Shown here piece by piece: positions 17,209-26,094 of a DNA stretch of 64,000 nt (its first letter is position 1; each line of letters starts with the position of its first letter). Location: the NCBI RefSeq assembly GCF_000463155.2, contig NZ_AWFZ01000028.1, positions 840,910-904,909 of the forward strand, in the 5' to 3' direction. The notes under the pieces were generated by a model that was given only the letters and a program-made list of their open reading frames with translations, was not told where the DNA came from and ran no database searches. The translations under genes were made by a program, and so were the position numbers. This stretch comes from Siccibacter turicensis LMG 23730 (GTDB lineage Bacteria > Pseudomonadota > Gammaproteobacteria > Enterobacterales > Enterobacteriaceae).

Positions 17209-18369
17209 TCACAGCGCGACCAGACGGGCCGCCGCGGCATCCAGCGTGGCTTCCTGTTTGGCAAAACAGAGTCGAATCAGCTTGTGCGGGAACGGATCGG
17301 CGCAGAACACCGACAGCGGAATGGCCGCCACCCCCACCTCGGTGGTCAGCCATGTGCAGAAGCTGACGTCGTCGAGATCGGAAATGGCGCTGTAGTCCGC
17401 CAGCAGGAAATAAGTGCCTTCGCACGGCAGGATCTCAAACCGGCTGGCCGCCAGCGCCTGCACAAACCGGTCACGGCGCGCGCGATAAAAATCCGGCAGC
17501 TCGCGGTAGTGCTCGGGCTGCTCGCGCAGCATATCCGCCAGCGCCAGCTGCGCCGGCGTGTTCACGGAAAAGGTCAGGTACTGATGCACCTTACGCACCT
17601 CGGCGCTCAACGCGGCGGGCCCCACGCAGTAGCCCACCTTCCAGCCGGTCATATGATAGGTTTTGCCAAACGACGAGACGGCAACCGCCCGCTCGCGCAG
17701 CTGCGGATGGCTCAGCACGCTGGCGTGGCCCTGCGGGGCAAAGCAGATGTGCTCATACACTTCATCGCTCAGCACAAAAATATCGTGCGCGGCGATGGCC
17801 TGCCACAGCGCTGCAAAATCTGCCTTTTGCCACACCGTCGCGGAGGGGTTGTGCGGCGTATTGAGGATCACCAGCCGGGTTTTCTCGCTCAGCAGCGTCG
17901 TAAAATGCGCCCAGTCGACGCGGAAATGCGGCGGCTGGAGCGCCTGACGCTTCAGCACCCCGCCCGCCAGCTGGATCGCTGGCGCATAGCTGTCATAGCT
18001 GGGATCGAAGCAAATCACTTCATCGCCCGGCCGCACCAGCGCGGTGATGGCGGCGTAGAGCGCTTCGGTTGCGCCTGCGGTCACGGTCACCTCGCGGGTG
18101 GCATCGGGCCGGTAGCCGTAAAGCGCGGCGGTTTTGTCGGCGATGGCTTCACGCAGCGGCGCCACGCCGGTCATCGGCGCGTACTGGTTCGATCCCTCGG
18201 CAACGTGGTGCGCCAGGCGGGTCTGGAGATAGCGCGGGCCATCAAAATCCGGGAAGCCCTGCGACAGGTTAATCGCCTGATGCGCCTGCGCCAGGGCGCT
18301 CATTTGCGTAAAGATGGTGGTGCCGAGAGCGGGAAGTTTACTTTCCGGAATCAAAGGGTTAGCGCTCAT
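17209..18369 (-). CDS. ybdL: Methionine aminotransferase YbdL (MtnE function)
   Basis: 386 residues, the E. coli YbdL length. Fold-type I PLP aminotransferase: LSQGFPDFDGP near the N-terminus, NTPHNPSATVW, DEVYEHICF, and the PLP lysine Lys236 in SSFGKTYHMTGWK. Known role: YbdL prefers methionine and aromatic or histidine amino acids. In this locus it is well placed to perform the last step of methionine salvage, transaminating 2-keto-4-methylthiobutyrate to methionine. It is divergent from mtnBCD, and the shared promoter region carries tandem MetJ boxes. The salvage role is inferred from context. Confidence 0.94.
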   Translation of the reverse strand: MSANPLIPESKLPALGTTIFTQMSALAQAHQAINLSQGFPDFDGPRYLQTRLAHHVAEGSNQYAPMTGVAPLREAIADKTAALYGYRPDATREVTVTAGATEALYAAITALVRPGDEVICFDPSYDSYAPAIQLAGGVLKRQALQPPHFRVDWAHFTTLLSEKTRLVILNTPHNPSATVWQKADFAALWQAIAAHDIFVLSDEVYEHICFAPQGHASVLSHPQLRERAVAVSSFGKTYHMTGWKVGYCVGPAALSAEVRKVHQYLTFSVNTPAQLALADMLREQPEHYRELPDFYRARRDRFVQALAASRFEILPCEGTYFLLADYSAISDLDDVSFCTWLTTEVGVAAIPLSVFCADPFPHKLIRLCFAKQEATLDAAAARLVAL

Positions 18370-18448
18370 GATTATCGTGCCTGCAGTAAGAAAGGATGTT
18401 AAGCGTGTGTTGCCGCCACTATATCACGATGATAGTATTTGGCAATCA

Positions 18449-18464
18449 AGACGCTTAGACGTCT
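18449..18464. promoter_or_regulatory. Tandem MetJ operator (met boxes), ybdL/mtnBCD
   Basis: AGACGCTT (18449-18456) followed directly by AGACGTCT (18457-18464). The second is the perfect MetJ consensus 8-mer and the first matches at 6 of 8; MetJ binds two or more contiguous 8-mers. The next 8-mer, AAACCATA, is weak. The site is central to the 135-base divergent region, so it can repress both directions in response to S-adenosylmethionine. Confidence 0.85.
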
Positions 18465-18504
18465 AAACCATAAGATTATTCCTCCCGACAGACGGAGCCT
18501 GCAG

Positions 18505-19110
18505 ATGACACAACTCGATGCGCTGGTAGAAACCTGCCACTGGATAGGCCACAAAGGCTGGGCCCCCGCCACCGGCGGCAATATGTCGGTGCGCGAAGAT
18601 GCCCGCTGGTGCTGGCTGAGCGAATCCGGTCGCGACAAAGGCAGCCTGACCCGCGATGACTTTCTGCAGGTGGAGATTGCCACCGGCCGCGTTCCCTCCG
18701 GGCGAAAACCCTCGGCGGAGACCGGGCTGCACACCCTTATCTACCGCCTCTTCCCGGAGGCCCACGCCGTTCTGCACGTCCATACCGTAAACGCCACGGT
18801 GCTGTCGCGGCTGGAGAACGCCCCGGTGCTGCGGCTTCAGGGCTACGAGATGCAAAAATCCCTTGCCGGGCAGCAGACCCATCTCGACGCGGTCGATATT
18901 CCGCTGTTCGACAACGATCAGGACATTGACGCCCTGGCGCAACGCATCGCCCACTATGCAGAGGCTGCGCCGCTGCGCTATGGTTTCCTGTTACGCGGCC
19001 ATGGCCTGACCTGCTGGGGGCGCGACGTCAATGAAGCGCGTCGCCACCTGGAAGGGCTGGAGTTTTTATTTGAATGTGAACTGCGTTTACGCCTGCTGGA
19101 GAGAAAATGA
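18505..19110 (+). CDS. mtnB: Methylthioribulose-1-phosphate dehydratase MtnB
   Basis: 201 residues from the ATG at 18505, just after a CGGAG site; upstream in-frame starts would run into the operator. Class II aldolase/adducin fold. Zinc ligands include His91 and His93 in HVHTVN and a His in [11 protein letters not shown]. The glycine-rich ATGGNMSVR phosphate-binding motif is near residue 22. Known role: converts methylthioribulose-1-phosphate to 2,3-diketo-5-methylthiopentyl-1-phosphate. First gene of mtnBCD, overlapping mtnC by four bases. Confidence 0.96.
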   Translation: MTQLDALVETCHWIGHKGWAPATGGNMSVREDARWCWLSESGRDKGSLTRDDFLQVEIATGRVPSGRKPSAETGLHTLIYRLFPEAHAVLHVHTVNATVLSRLENAPVLRLQGYEMQKSLAGQQTHLDAVDIPLFDNDQDIDALAQRIAHYAEAAPLRYGFLLRGHGLTCWGRDVNEARRHLEGLEFLFECELRLRLLERK

Positions 19111-19796
19111 TTCGCGCGATTGTTACCGATATAGAAGGCACCACCAGCGACATCCGCTTTGTGCATAACGTTCTGTTCCCCTACGCCCGGGAGCGGCTGG
19201 CGGCGTTCGTTAAGGCGCAGCAGGAGAGCGAACCGGTGCGCGCCGCGCTTGACGATCTGCGCGTTGAAATCGCCGATCCGAAGGCGGATACCGACACGCT
19301 GATTCAGACGCTGTTCCGCTTTATGGATGAGGATCGCAAGTCCACGGCGTTGAAAGCGCTACAGGGTCATATCTGGCGCGACGGCTACCTTAACGGTGAC
19401 TTTACCGGGCATCTTTACCCCGATGTACTGCCGGCGCTGGAGGCCTGGCGCGCCCAGGGGCTGGATCTCTACGTCTACTCCTCAGGCTCGGTGGCAGCGC
19501 AAAAGCTGCTGTTTGGCTACAGCGACGCGGGCGACATTACCCCCCTGTTCAGCGGCTATTTCGATACCCACGTTGGCGCTAAACGCGAGGAGCAGTCCTA
19601 TCGCAACATTGCCGCGCACATCGGCGCCCCTGCCGATACGCTGCTATTTTTATCAGACATCCATCAGGAGCTGGACGCGGCACGCGCGGCGGGCTGGCAT
19701 ACCCTACAGCTGATTCGCGGCGAGCCGGATGCCCACAGCCAGCATCGCCAGGTGGCTTCCTTTAGTGACATTTTACCGGAGCAGATTGCCTTATGA
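19107..19796 (+). CDS. mtnC: Enolase-phosphatase MtnC
   Basis: 229 residues, HAD superfamily. Motif I is modified to [20 protein letters not shown] (acidic residues at 8 and 10), characteristic of the bifunctional E1 enzyme; YSSGS is motif II. Known role: enolises 2,3-diketo-5-methylthiopentyl-1-phosphate, then removes the phosphate to give 1,2-dihydroxy-3-keto-5-methylthiopentene. It overlaps both mtnB and mtnD by four bases (ATGA), indicating translational coupling. Confidence 0.96.
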   Translation: MIRAIVTDIEGTTSDIRFVHNVLFPYARERLAAFVKAQQESEPVRAALDDLRVEIADPKADTDTLIQTLFRFMDEDRKSTALKALQGHIWRDGYLNGDFTGHLYPDVLPALEAWRAQGLDLYVYSSGSVAAQKLLFGYSDAGDITPLFSGYFDTHVGAKREEQSYRNIAAHIGAPADTLLFLSDIHQELDAARAAGWHTLQLIRGEPDAHSQHRQVASFSDILPEQIAL

Positions 19797-20335
19797 GTGG
19801 ACTGACGATTTTTTCTGATAACGATGCCGAAACCCCGCTGTGGCAGAGCCGTGACGCCGAGGAGATCAGGGCGCAGCTGAACGCCCAGGGCGTGCGCTTC
19901 GAGCGCTGGGAAGCGGATCGCGATCTCGGCGCGGCACCGGATGCACAGACCGTCATCGCGGCCTATCAGCACGCCATCGATCGTCTGGTGCAGGAGAAGG
20001 GCTATCAGAGCTGGGATGTCATCAGCATCCGCCCGGACAACCCGCAGAAAGAGGCAATGCGCGGCAAATTCCTCAATGAGCATACCCACGGCGAGGACGA
20101 GGTGCGCTTTTTCGTTGAAGGCGCCGGGCTGTTCTGCCTGCACATCGGGGATAAGGTCTATCAGGTGCTGTGCGAGAAAAACGATCTGATCTCGGTGCCC
20201 GCCGGGACACCGCACTGGTTTGATATGGGATCGCAGCCCTGCTTTACCGCAATCCGCATCTTCGATAACCCCGAAGGCTGGATTGCGCAGTTCACCGGCA
20301 ACGACATCGCCGGTGCCTACCCGACGCTGGCCTGA
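19793..20335 (+). CDS. mtnD: Acireductone dioxygenase MtnD
   Basis: 180 residues, cupin fold. The metal ligands His97, His99 and Glu103 in EHTHGEDEV and His141 in TPHWFDMG align with the ligands known in the Klebsiella enzyme, shifted by one. With Fe it makes 2-keto-4-methylthiobutyrate plus formate; with Ni it makes methylthiopropionate, CO and formate. In this pathway it supplies the keto acid for YbdL. Third gene of mtnBCD. Confidence 0.97.
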   Translation: MSGLTIFSDNDAETPLWQSRDAEEIRAQLNAQGVRFERWEADRDLGAAPDAQTVIAAYQHAIDRLVQEKGYQSWDVISIRPDNPQKEAMRGKFLNEHTHGEDEVRFFVEGAGLFCLHIGDKVYQVLCEKNDLISVPAGTPHWFDMGSQPCFTAIRIFDNPEGWIAQFTGNDIAGAYPTLA

Positions 20336-20341
20336 TCCCCT

Positions 20342-20375
20342 CCCCCGGCCCTTTCCTCAAGGAGCGCGCCGGGGG
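20342..20375. terminator. Hairpin between convergent mtnD and mtnA
   Basis: CCCCCGGC (20342-20349) pairs with GCCGGGGG (20368-20375) over an 18-base loop. No T tract is seen, so termination is only likely, not certain. It starts six bases after the mtnD stop. Confidence 0.5.
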
Positions 20376-20387
20376 TAACCCCATCAA

Positions 20388-21410
20388 TTACGCCGTGGCG
20401 AAGGCGCCGTCGCGCACCTGCGCCGGGGTGACCACGCCGCTGTCCAGCACCCAGCCGCTGATCAGCGCGGCGGGGGTAACGTCGAACGCCGGGTTGTAGA
20501 CGCGGGCGTTCTCCGGCGCCCACTGTACCGCTCCAAAACTCCCTGCCACGCCGGTGATCTCCGTTGCCGCACGCTGCTCAATGGGAATGGCCGCCCCGTT
20601 CGGGCAGGCCGGGTCGAGCGTGGTCTGCGGCGCGGCGACGTAGAACGGAATGCCGTGGTAGTGCGCCAGCACCGCCAGCGAGTAGGTGCCGATTTTGTTC
20701 GCCACGTCCCCGTTCGCCGCGATGCGATCCGCCCCGACCCACACCGCATCCACCTCGCCCTGCGCCATCAGGCTTGCCGCCATGGAGTCGGTAATCAGCT
20801 GGTACGGCACGCCCCACTCCCCCAGCTCCCAGGCCGTCAGACGCCCGCCCTGCAACAGGGGCCGGGTTTCATCCACCCAGACGTTGGCTACCTTACCCGC
20901 CTCGAAGGCGTGAGCAATCACCCCCAGCGCGGTGCCGCGTCCGGCGGTAGCCAGACCGCCGGTGTTGCAGTGCGTCAGCAGGCGGCTGCCGGGCGTCACC
21001 AGCGCGGCACCGGCGTGGGCGATGCGCTCACACAGCGCCCTGTCCTCCTCCACCAGCCGCAGCGCTTCCGTCACCAGGGCCGTCACGTGGTCGGGCTGCG
21101 CCAGCGCGGTACGCATGCGATCGAGATTGTTCATCAGGTTGACCGCGGTGGGCCGCGCGGCACGCAGGGTTTCCAGCGCCGCAGCCAGCGCCTCGCGGCT
21201 CTCGCCCCGTTCAGCGAGCAGCGCCAGCAGCAGGCTGGCGGAGAGCCCAATCAGCGGCGCACCGCGTACCCGCAAGGCGTGAATATGCCCGACCAGCGCC
21301 TCGACGCTGTCGGCAGGAAGCCAGTTTTTTTGCTGCGGCAACGCCTGCTGATCGAGGATCCAGAACTGGTTTCCCTCGACCCGCAGGCTGGTGGTCTGAA
21401 GTGTCTGCAT
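20388..21410 (-). CDS. mtnA: Methylthioribose-1-phosphate isomerase MtnA
   Basis: 340 residues, homologous to the eIF2B alpha family. RVRGAPLIG near residue 49, the catalytic cysteine in [10 protein letters not shown], and [19 protein letters not shown] with the catalytic Asp are all present. Known role: isomerises methylthioribose-1-phosphate to methylthioribulose-1-phosphate. It is divergent from mtnK (106-base gap) with MetJ boxes between. In many bacteria mtnK and mtnA form one operon; here they share only the promoter region. Confidence 0.97.
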   Translation of the reverse strand: MQTLQTTSLRVEGNQFWILDQQALPQQKNWLPADSVEALVGHIHALRVRGAPLIGLSASLLLALLAERGESREALAAALETLRAARPTAVNLMNNLDRMRTALAQPDHVTALVTEALRLVEEDRALCERIAHAGAALVTPGSRLLTHCNTGGLATAGRGTALGVIAHAFEAGKVANVWVDETRPLLQGGRLTAWELGEWGVPYQLITDSMAASLMAQGEVDAVWVGADRIAANGDVANKIGTYSLAVLAHYHGIPFYVAAPQTTLDPACPNGAAIPIEQRAATEITGVAGSFGAVQWAPENARVYNPAFDVTPAALISGWVLDSGVVTPAQVRDGAFATA

Positions 21411-21454
21411 GTCGTTAAATCCCTGTTGCGTTAATGTGGAACATTGTGTCAGGA

Positions 21455-21478
21455 TGAAGTCCAGATGTATAGACGTCT
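21455..21478. promoter_or_regulatory. MetJ operator between mtnA and mtnK
   Basis: Contiguous 8-mers TGAAGTCC, AGATGTAT and AGACGTCT (21471-21478, perfect consensus). The middle box matches at 5 to 6 of 8 and the first is weak. The site lies 38 bases before the mtnK start and 45 before mtnA, so it can control both. Confidence 0.82.
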
Positions 21479-21516
21479 GAATGGCTTAATATCCAGAATG
21501 AGAGAGGACAGGGGCA

Positions 21517-22716
21517 ATGTCGCAATACCGCACTTTCACAGCCGCCGATGCCGTGGCTTACGCACAACAATTTGGCGGCGTGGACTCGCCTGACGAGCTG
21601 GTGGACGCGCAGGAGATCGGCGACGGCAATCTCAACCTGGTGTTTAAAATTTTCGACATTCACCATCGCAGCCGCGTGATTGTGAAGCAGGCGCTACCCT
21701 ACGTGCGCTGCGTCGGCGAGTCCTGGCCGCTGACCCTCGACCGCGCCCGGCTTGAAGCCCAGACGCTGGTAGAGCACTATCGCCACTGCCCGCAGCACAC
21801 GGTGCAGGTGCTGCACTACGATCCGGCGCTGGCGGTGATGGTGATGGAGGATCTCTCCGACCACCGCATCTGGCGTGGGGAGCTTATCAAGGGCGCTTAC
21901 TACCCGCAGGCCGCCACGCAGCTGGGGGAGTACCTGGCGCAGACGCTGTTTCACACCAGCGATTTTCATCTTCATCCGCATAACAAAAAGGCGCTGGTGG
22001 CGCAGTTTATCAACCCGGAAATGTGCGAGATCACCGAAGACCTGTTCTTCAATGACCCCTATCAGATCCATGAGCGCAACAGCTATCCGGCGGCCATTGA
22101 AGCCAGCGTCGCCGCCCTGCGCGACGACAGCGCGCTAAAGGTGGCGGTGGCAAGTCTCAAGCATCGTTTCTTCTCCCATGCCGAAGCCCTGCTGCATGGC
22201 GACATCCACAGCGGCTCTATTTTCGTTGCCGACGGCAGCCTGAAAGCCATTGATGCCGAATTTGGCTACGTCGGCCCCATCGGGTTCGACGTCGGCACCG
22301 CTATCGGCAACCTGCTGCTCAACTACTGCGGCGCGCCGGGGCAGCTGGGTATTCGCGATGCCGCCGCGGCACGCGAGCAGCGCCTGACGGATATTCGCGA
22401 GCTGTGGCAGGCGTTTGCCACGCGCTTTGCCCGCCTTGCCGCCACGGAAACCCACGACGCCGCGCTGGCGGCGCCGGGCTACGTTGAAGCGTTCCTGAAG
22501 AAAGTGCTGACCGATGCCGTCGGTTTTGCCGGCAGCGAGCTGATTCGCCGCAGCGTGGGCCTCTCCCATGTGGCAGACATCGACACCATTGCTGATGAAG
22601 AGATGAAGCACGCCTGCCTGCGCCACGCCATTGAACTCGGCAAAGCGCTGATACTGGTTGCCGGGCAAGTGGATAATGCCGACGAGCTGCTTATCCGGGT
22701 GCGGCAGTACAGCTAG
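21517..22716 (+). CDS. mtnK: 5-methylthioribose kinase MtnK
   Basis: 399 residues, protein-kinase-like (APH/choline kinase) fold. The catalytic loop is [12 protein letters not shown] and the metal-binding [15 protein letters not shown] replaces DFG, as in MTR kinases; [16 protein letters not shown] forms the hinge. Known role: ATP-dependent phosphorylation of 5-methylthioribose in the cytoplasm, the committing step of the pathway when the nucleosidase-kinase route is used. It needs methylthioribose from Pfs-type cleavage inside the cell or from uptake. The ABC transporter downstream on the other strand is a candidate source. Confidence 0.97.
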   Translation: MSQYRTFTAADAVAYAQQFGGVDSPDELVDAQEIGDGNLNLVFKIFDIHHRSRVIVKQALPYVRCVGESWPLTLDRARLEAQTLVEHYRHCPQHTVQVLHYDPALAVMVMEDLSDHRIWRGELIKGAYYPQAATQLGEYLAQTLFHTSDFHLHPHNKKALVAQFINPEMCEITEDLFFNDPYQIHERNSYPAAIEASVAALRDDSALKVAVASLKHRFFSHAEALLHGDIHSGSIFVADGSLKAIDAEFGYVGPIGFDVGTAIGNLLLNYCGAPGQLGIRDAAAAREQRLTDIRELWQAFATRFARLAATETHDAALAAPGYVEAFLKKVLTDAVGFAGSELIRRSVGLSHVADIDTIADEEMKHACLRHAIELGKALILVAGQVDNADELLIRVRQYS

Positions 22717-22727
22717 CCTGTCGCGGT

Positions 22728-22754
22728 GGGTGGGCATTGCTTACCCGCCCACCC
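22728..22754. terminator. Terminator-like hairpin between mtnK and the convergent LVIVD gene
   Basis: GGGTGGGC (22728-22735) pairs with GCCCACCC (22747-22754), followed by TCTTCTGTG. It resembles the hairpin at 44192-44214: both carry GGGT and GCTTACCC. Confidence 0.65.
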
Positions 22755-22768
22755 TCTTCTGTGTCGAC

Positions 22769-24013
22769 CTATCCCAGATACTCAATCACCGACAGACCAC
22801 CGTTATAATCGGTGCTGTAGATGATGCCCTGGGCATCCACAAACACGTCGCAGGACTGAATCACCTGCGGGCGTCCGGGCCGGGTGTCCATCATGCGTGC
22901 AGGCGCGGCGGGCACCAGCGCGCCGGTCTCCACCGGGCGGTATGGGTTCGAGATGTCATACGCCCGCACCCCGGCGTTCTGCCAGGTGGCAAAGATGAGC
23001 GTCGAGCTGACAAAGCTGCCGGGGCGGTTTTCATGCAGGTTATGCGGGCCGAAGTGCGCCCCTTTTGCCACATAGTCCGCCTCGTCCGGCTGCGGGAAGG
23101 TCGCAATGCTGATGGGGTTTGACGGCTCGCGAATATCAAACAGCCAGATGTGCTTCTCGCCATCCTCCTGATTGTCCAGCACCGCCTCATCCAGCACCAC
23201 CAGCAGATCGCGATCCGGCAGCGGCAGCGCGGTGTGCGTCCCGCCGCCAAACGGCGGACTCCAGTTTCGGTGGCTGATAAGCGTTGGCCGGGTGCGGTCC
23301 TTCACGTCGAGCAGCGTCAGCCCGCCGTCGCGCCAGCTGCCGTAGGCGGTATCCCCGGCGATAATGGCGTGATGCAGCGCATAGCGTTTGCCTTCGGGCC
23401 ACGACGGCTGCTCGCCCGCGGCCTCGTTCATGCCCGGCAGCCACCAGCGTCCGGCGACCTCCGGCCTGCGCGGGTCGGCCAGATCGATGGTCAGGAAGAT
23501 GTAGTCGGTAAAGCCGTCGATCAGCGCCGAGACGTACGCCCAGCGTCCCCCCACGTACCAGATGCGGTGAATACCGATACCGTTCAGCGACAGGAAGCTG
23601 ATTTCCCGCGGCTTGTCCGGGGTGGCAATATCAAAAATCCGCAGCCCGGCGCACCAGCCGCGATCCTGCACATCACGCACCGTGTCACCCACCGAACGGG
23701 TGTAGTAGACCTTTTCGTCAGCGAACCGCGCATCGGCAAACAGATCCCGGGCGTTGATCACCAGCAGCAGATCGTCATGCGCCTGCAGATGCACATTCCA
23801 GGTACCCGGCGGCGCGGGCACATACCCCACCGCCTGCGGGTTTTTCGGATCGCGCACGTCGACGATGGTAAACCCCTGGGACACCATATGACCCACATAC
23901 GCATAGCCGCGATGCACCATCAGCTGGACGCCGTCCGGGCGGCCGCCCTGATCGCTGTGGCCAATCAGCCGCATATTGCGGCTGTAGTCAGGACGAGGAG
24001 GTTCGGTCGCCAT
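22769..24013 (-). CDS. Cytoplasmic LVIVD-repeat beta-propeller protein in the methionine-salvage locus
   Basis: 414 residues with no signal peptide or membrane segment. At least six repeats of the LVIVD type, pattern D-(I/V)-x-x-P-x-x-P after a hydrophobic strand, are visible: FTIVDVRDPKNP (48-59), LRIFDIATPDKP (124-135), TIDLADPRRP (175-184), LTLLDVKDRTRP (232-243), IWLFDIREPSNP (289-300) and VRAYDISNPYRP (349-360). The last strand (SVIEYLG) may close the ring with the N-terminus. Histidines recur near blade starts (75, 149, 214, 215, 260, 320, 324, 327), which could form a metal site in the central channel; this is inference. The gene is translationally coupled to the binding-protein gene (TAATG overlap) and is the last gene of the transporter operon. 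I know no biochemical function. Confidence 0.85.
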   Translation of the reverse strand: MATEPPRPDYSRNMRLIGHSDQGGRPDGVQLMVHRGYAYVGHMVSQGFTIVDVRDPKNPQAVGYVPAPPGTWNVHLQAHDDLLLVINARDLFADARFADEKVYYTRSVGDTVRDVQDRGWCAGLRIFDIATPDKPREISFLSLNGIGIHRIWYVGGRWAYVSALIDGFTDYIFLTIDLADPRRPEVAGRWWLPGMNEAAGEQPSWPEGKRYALHHAIIAGDTAYGSWRDGGLTLLDVKDRTRPTLISHRNWSPPFGGGTHTALPLPDRDLLVVLDEAVLDNQEDGEKHIWLFDIREPSNPISIATFPQPDEADYVAKGAHFGPHNLHENRPGSFVSSTLIFATWQNAGVRAYDISNPYRPVETGALVPAAPARMMDTRPGRPQVIQSCDVFVDAQGIIYSTDYNGGLSVIEYLG

Positions 24014-25080
24014 TATTTGTGCTGCGCTTCAAGGGTGGCAAACCAGGGCGCGATAAAATCGTCGGTCTGGCCCCAGCCGGGAATGATTTTGCCGAGGCTG
24101 GCGACGTTCACGGCACCGCTCTGGCTGGTCAGCAGCGCCTGCGGAATGGCGGCAGCTTTGAAGTCGTAGGTGGCAGGCGTCGGCTCACCGGCAATTTTGT
24201 TGGCGATCAGGCGCACGTTAGTCGCACCGATCAGCTTCGGATCCACCGCCACGCTCACTTTCCATGGGCTGCCCGCCTCACGCATCAGCTGCAAATCCTG
24301 GTTGGAGATGTCGATGCTGTAGAGTTTGATCTCGGTACGGCCGTTCTCTTTCAGCGCCTTATACGCCCCCTGGCTGAACGCATCCCAGGTGCCCCAGATC
24401 GCATCGATCTGCCCTTTCGGATACTTGGCCAGCACGGCGCCCACTTTATTGGCGGTATCGCCCTGCACATCAGAGGACACCGCGCCGATGGACTCCAGCT
24501 CCTTGATCTCCGGGTACTGCTGCTGCAGCGCTTTATACGCCGCCTGGCGGCGCTCCATCGGCGGGAAGCCGGCGACCCACAGCTTGATGATGTTGGCTTT
24601 GCCGTTGAAGTCTTTTGCCAGCTGGCCGAAAGAGAGGTTGGTCAGGGAGGCGTCATCCTGCTGGGTCACGGTGACGCCCGGAATGTCGCCGCTCACTGCG
24701 GTATCGAAAACCGACACCTTAATACCGGCATCGACGATGCGCTTCACCAGTTGCGTGGAGTACGGGTCACGCCCCTGGGAGAGAATGATGCCGTCATATT
24801 TCTGGCTGATGGCCTGGTTCACGAAGTCCTGGAACTTCGCATCGTCGCCGTTGCTCAGGAAGGTGCTGACCTTAAAGCCCAGCTTTTTGCCCTGCTGGAT
24901 CGCACCGGCAACAAACTGGGTGGTGTTGTCATCGGAGCCGAGGTTGCGGATAACCGCAATGCGGATTGGCCCGCTGTGACCGGCAATGGCCTCCGGCACC
25001 GGGGCAGGCGTGGCGGCGAAACCGGGTAGCGCGCTGAACAGGCCAAGCGCCAGCAGTGAAAGCGTAATTTTTTTCATCAT
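24013..25080 (-). CDS. Ribose-type periplasmic binding protein, candidate methylthioribose receptor
   Basis: 355 residues. The signal peptide (KKITLSLLALGLFSALPGFA) is followed by a Peripla_BP_4/RbsB-class fold: IRIAVIRNLGSDDNTTQFVA, GIILSQGRDPYSTQLVKRI, and IDAIWGTWDAFSQGAYKALK in the second lobe. This class binds pentoses, hexoses and autoinducer-2. It follows the permease gene by 18 bases. The operon ends next to mtnK and its promoter region carries MetJ boxes, so 5-methylthioribose is the best ligand guess. Ribose or another sugar is not excluded. Confidence 0.88.
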   Translation of the reverse strand: MMKKITLSLLALGLFSALPGFAATPAPVPEAIAGHSGPIRIAVIRNLGSDDNTTQFVAGAIQQGKKLGFKVSTFLSNGDDAKFQDFVNQAISQKYDGIILSQGRDPYSTQLVKRIVDAGIKVSVFDTAVSGDIPGVTVTQQDDASLTNLSFGQLAKDFNGKANIIKLWVAGFPPMERRQAAYKALQQQYPEIKELESIGAVSSDVQGDTANKVGAVLAKYPKGQIDAIWGTWDAFSQGAYKALKENGRTEIKLYSIDISNQDLQLMREAGSPWKVSVAVDPKLIGATNVRLIANKIAGEPTPATYDFKAAAIPQALLTSQSGAVNVASLGKIIPGWGQTDDFIAPWFATLEAQHK

Positions 25081-25098
25081 AATTCCCTGTCTGAAAGG

Positions 25099-26094
25099 TT
25101 AACGTCGCTGAATGTAGGTAATAGCCAGAGCGGCGGCGAGCACCAGCCCTTTGATAATGTCCATTGCGTAGTACGGCACCGAGAGCATCACCAGCCCGTT
25201 GGAGAGCACGCCGAGGATCACCGCCCCCACCAGCGTGCCCAGCGCGTTGGGTTTACCGGAGCCTGCCAACGAGAAGCCGATCCAGGCGGCCGCCACCGCG
25301 TCCATCAGATAGCCGCCGCCGGCATTCACCTGGGACGAACCGATGCGCGAGGCCAGCAGAATGCCGCCGAGGCCCGCCAGCAGCGAGGCAATCACGTAGG
25401 CCGCCACCTTATAGCGGGTGGTGCGGATCCCGGAGAGGCGCGCCGCCTCCGGGTTGCCGCCGATGGCGTACATGCGCCGCCCGTGGGTGGTTAGCGACAG
25501 GCCAAGCTGCGCCACCAGCGTGACCGCCAGCATGATGATGACGATGATCGGCACCTGGCCCAGCAGGCCAAACGCCGCGGGAATCATGCCTTCCGCCATA
25601 TCGCCGCTCGGCAGCACCATGTTCTCGGTGATGGAGCCGCCGTAGCTGTAAGTCATCGCCACGCCCTGAATAACAAACAGGCTGGCAAGCGTGGCGAGCA
25701 TATCGGGAATTTTCAGCACCACGATCAGGAAGGCATTAAACAGCCCGACCAGGGTGCAGAGCAGCAGCGTGACCACAATCGCTTCGGTGGTCCCGAAGCC
25801 GTGCCAGACGAAAAGCGAAATCACCAGCGCGTTGGCCAGCGACGCGGTGGAGCCCACCGACAGGTCAAAGCCGCCGATGGTCAGCGAGATCGACACCCCC
25901 ACCGCAATCACCGTCACGATGGCGATGGAGCGCAGAATATTGATGATGTTGTTCGGGTCGAGGAAGTTGTCGGACGCGATACCGAAGATCGCAATCAGCG
26001 CCACCACGGTGACCAGCATCCCCCACTTATAGAGAAACTCGATGATCTGCTGACGGGCCGACAGCGTCGGTTTCAGGGCTACGGCTTTGTTCAC
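25099..26094 (-). CDS. RbsC-type permease, candidate methylthioribose importer
   Basis: 331 residues starting at a GTG (26094) whose last two bases belong to the TGA stop of the ATPase gene, a GTGA overlap that fixes the start. RbsC-like multi-helix protein: SIAIVTVIAVGVSISLTIGG, FDLSVGSTASLANALV, GNPEAARLSGI and AGGGYLMDAVAAAWIG are family-typical. It should form a homodimeric channel in the inner membrane with the fused ATPase encoded upstream. Order ATPase-permease-binding protein is as in rbsACB. Confidence 0.9.
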   Translation of the reverse strand: MNKAVALKPTLSARQQIIEFLYKWGMLVTVVALIAIFGIASDNFLDPNNIINILRSIAIVTVIAVGVSISLTIGGFDLSVGSTASLANALVISLFVWHGFGTTEAIVVTLLLCTLVGLFNAFLIVVLKIPDMLATLASLFVIQGVAMTYSYGGSITENMVLPSGDMAEGMIPAAFGLLGQVPIIVIIMLAVTLVAQLGLSLTTHGRRMYAIGGNPEAARLSGIRTTRYKVAAYVIASLLAGLGGILLASRIGSSQVNAGGGYLMDAVAAAWIGFSLAGSGKPNALGTLVGAVILGVLSNGLVMLSVPYYAMDIIKGLVLAAALAITYIQRR

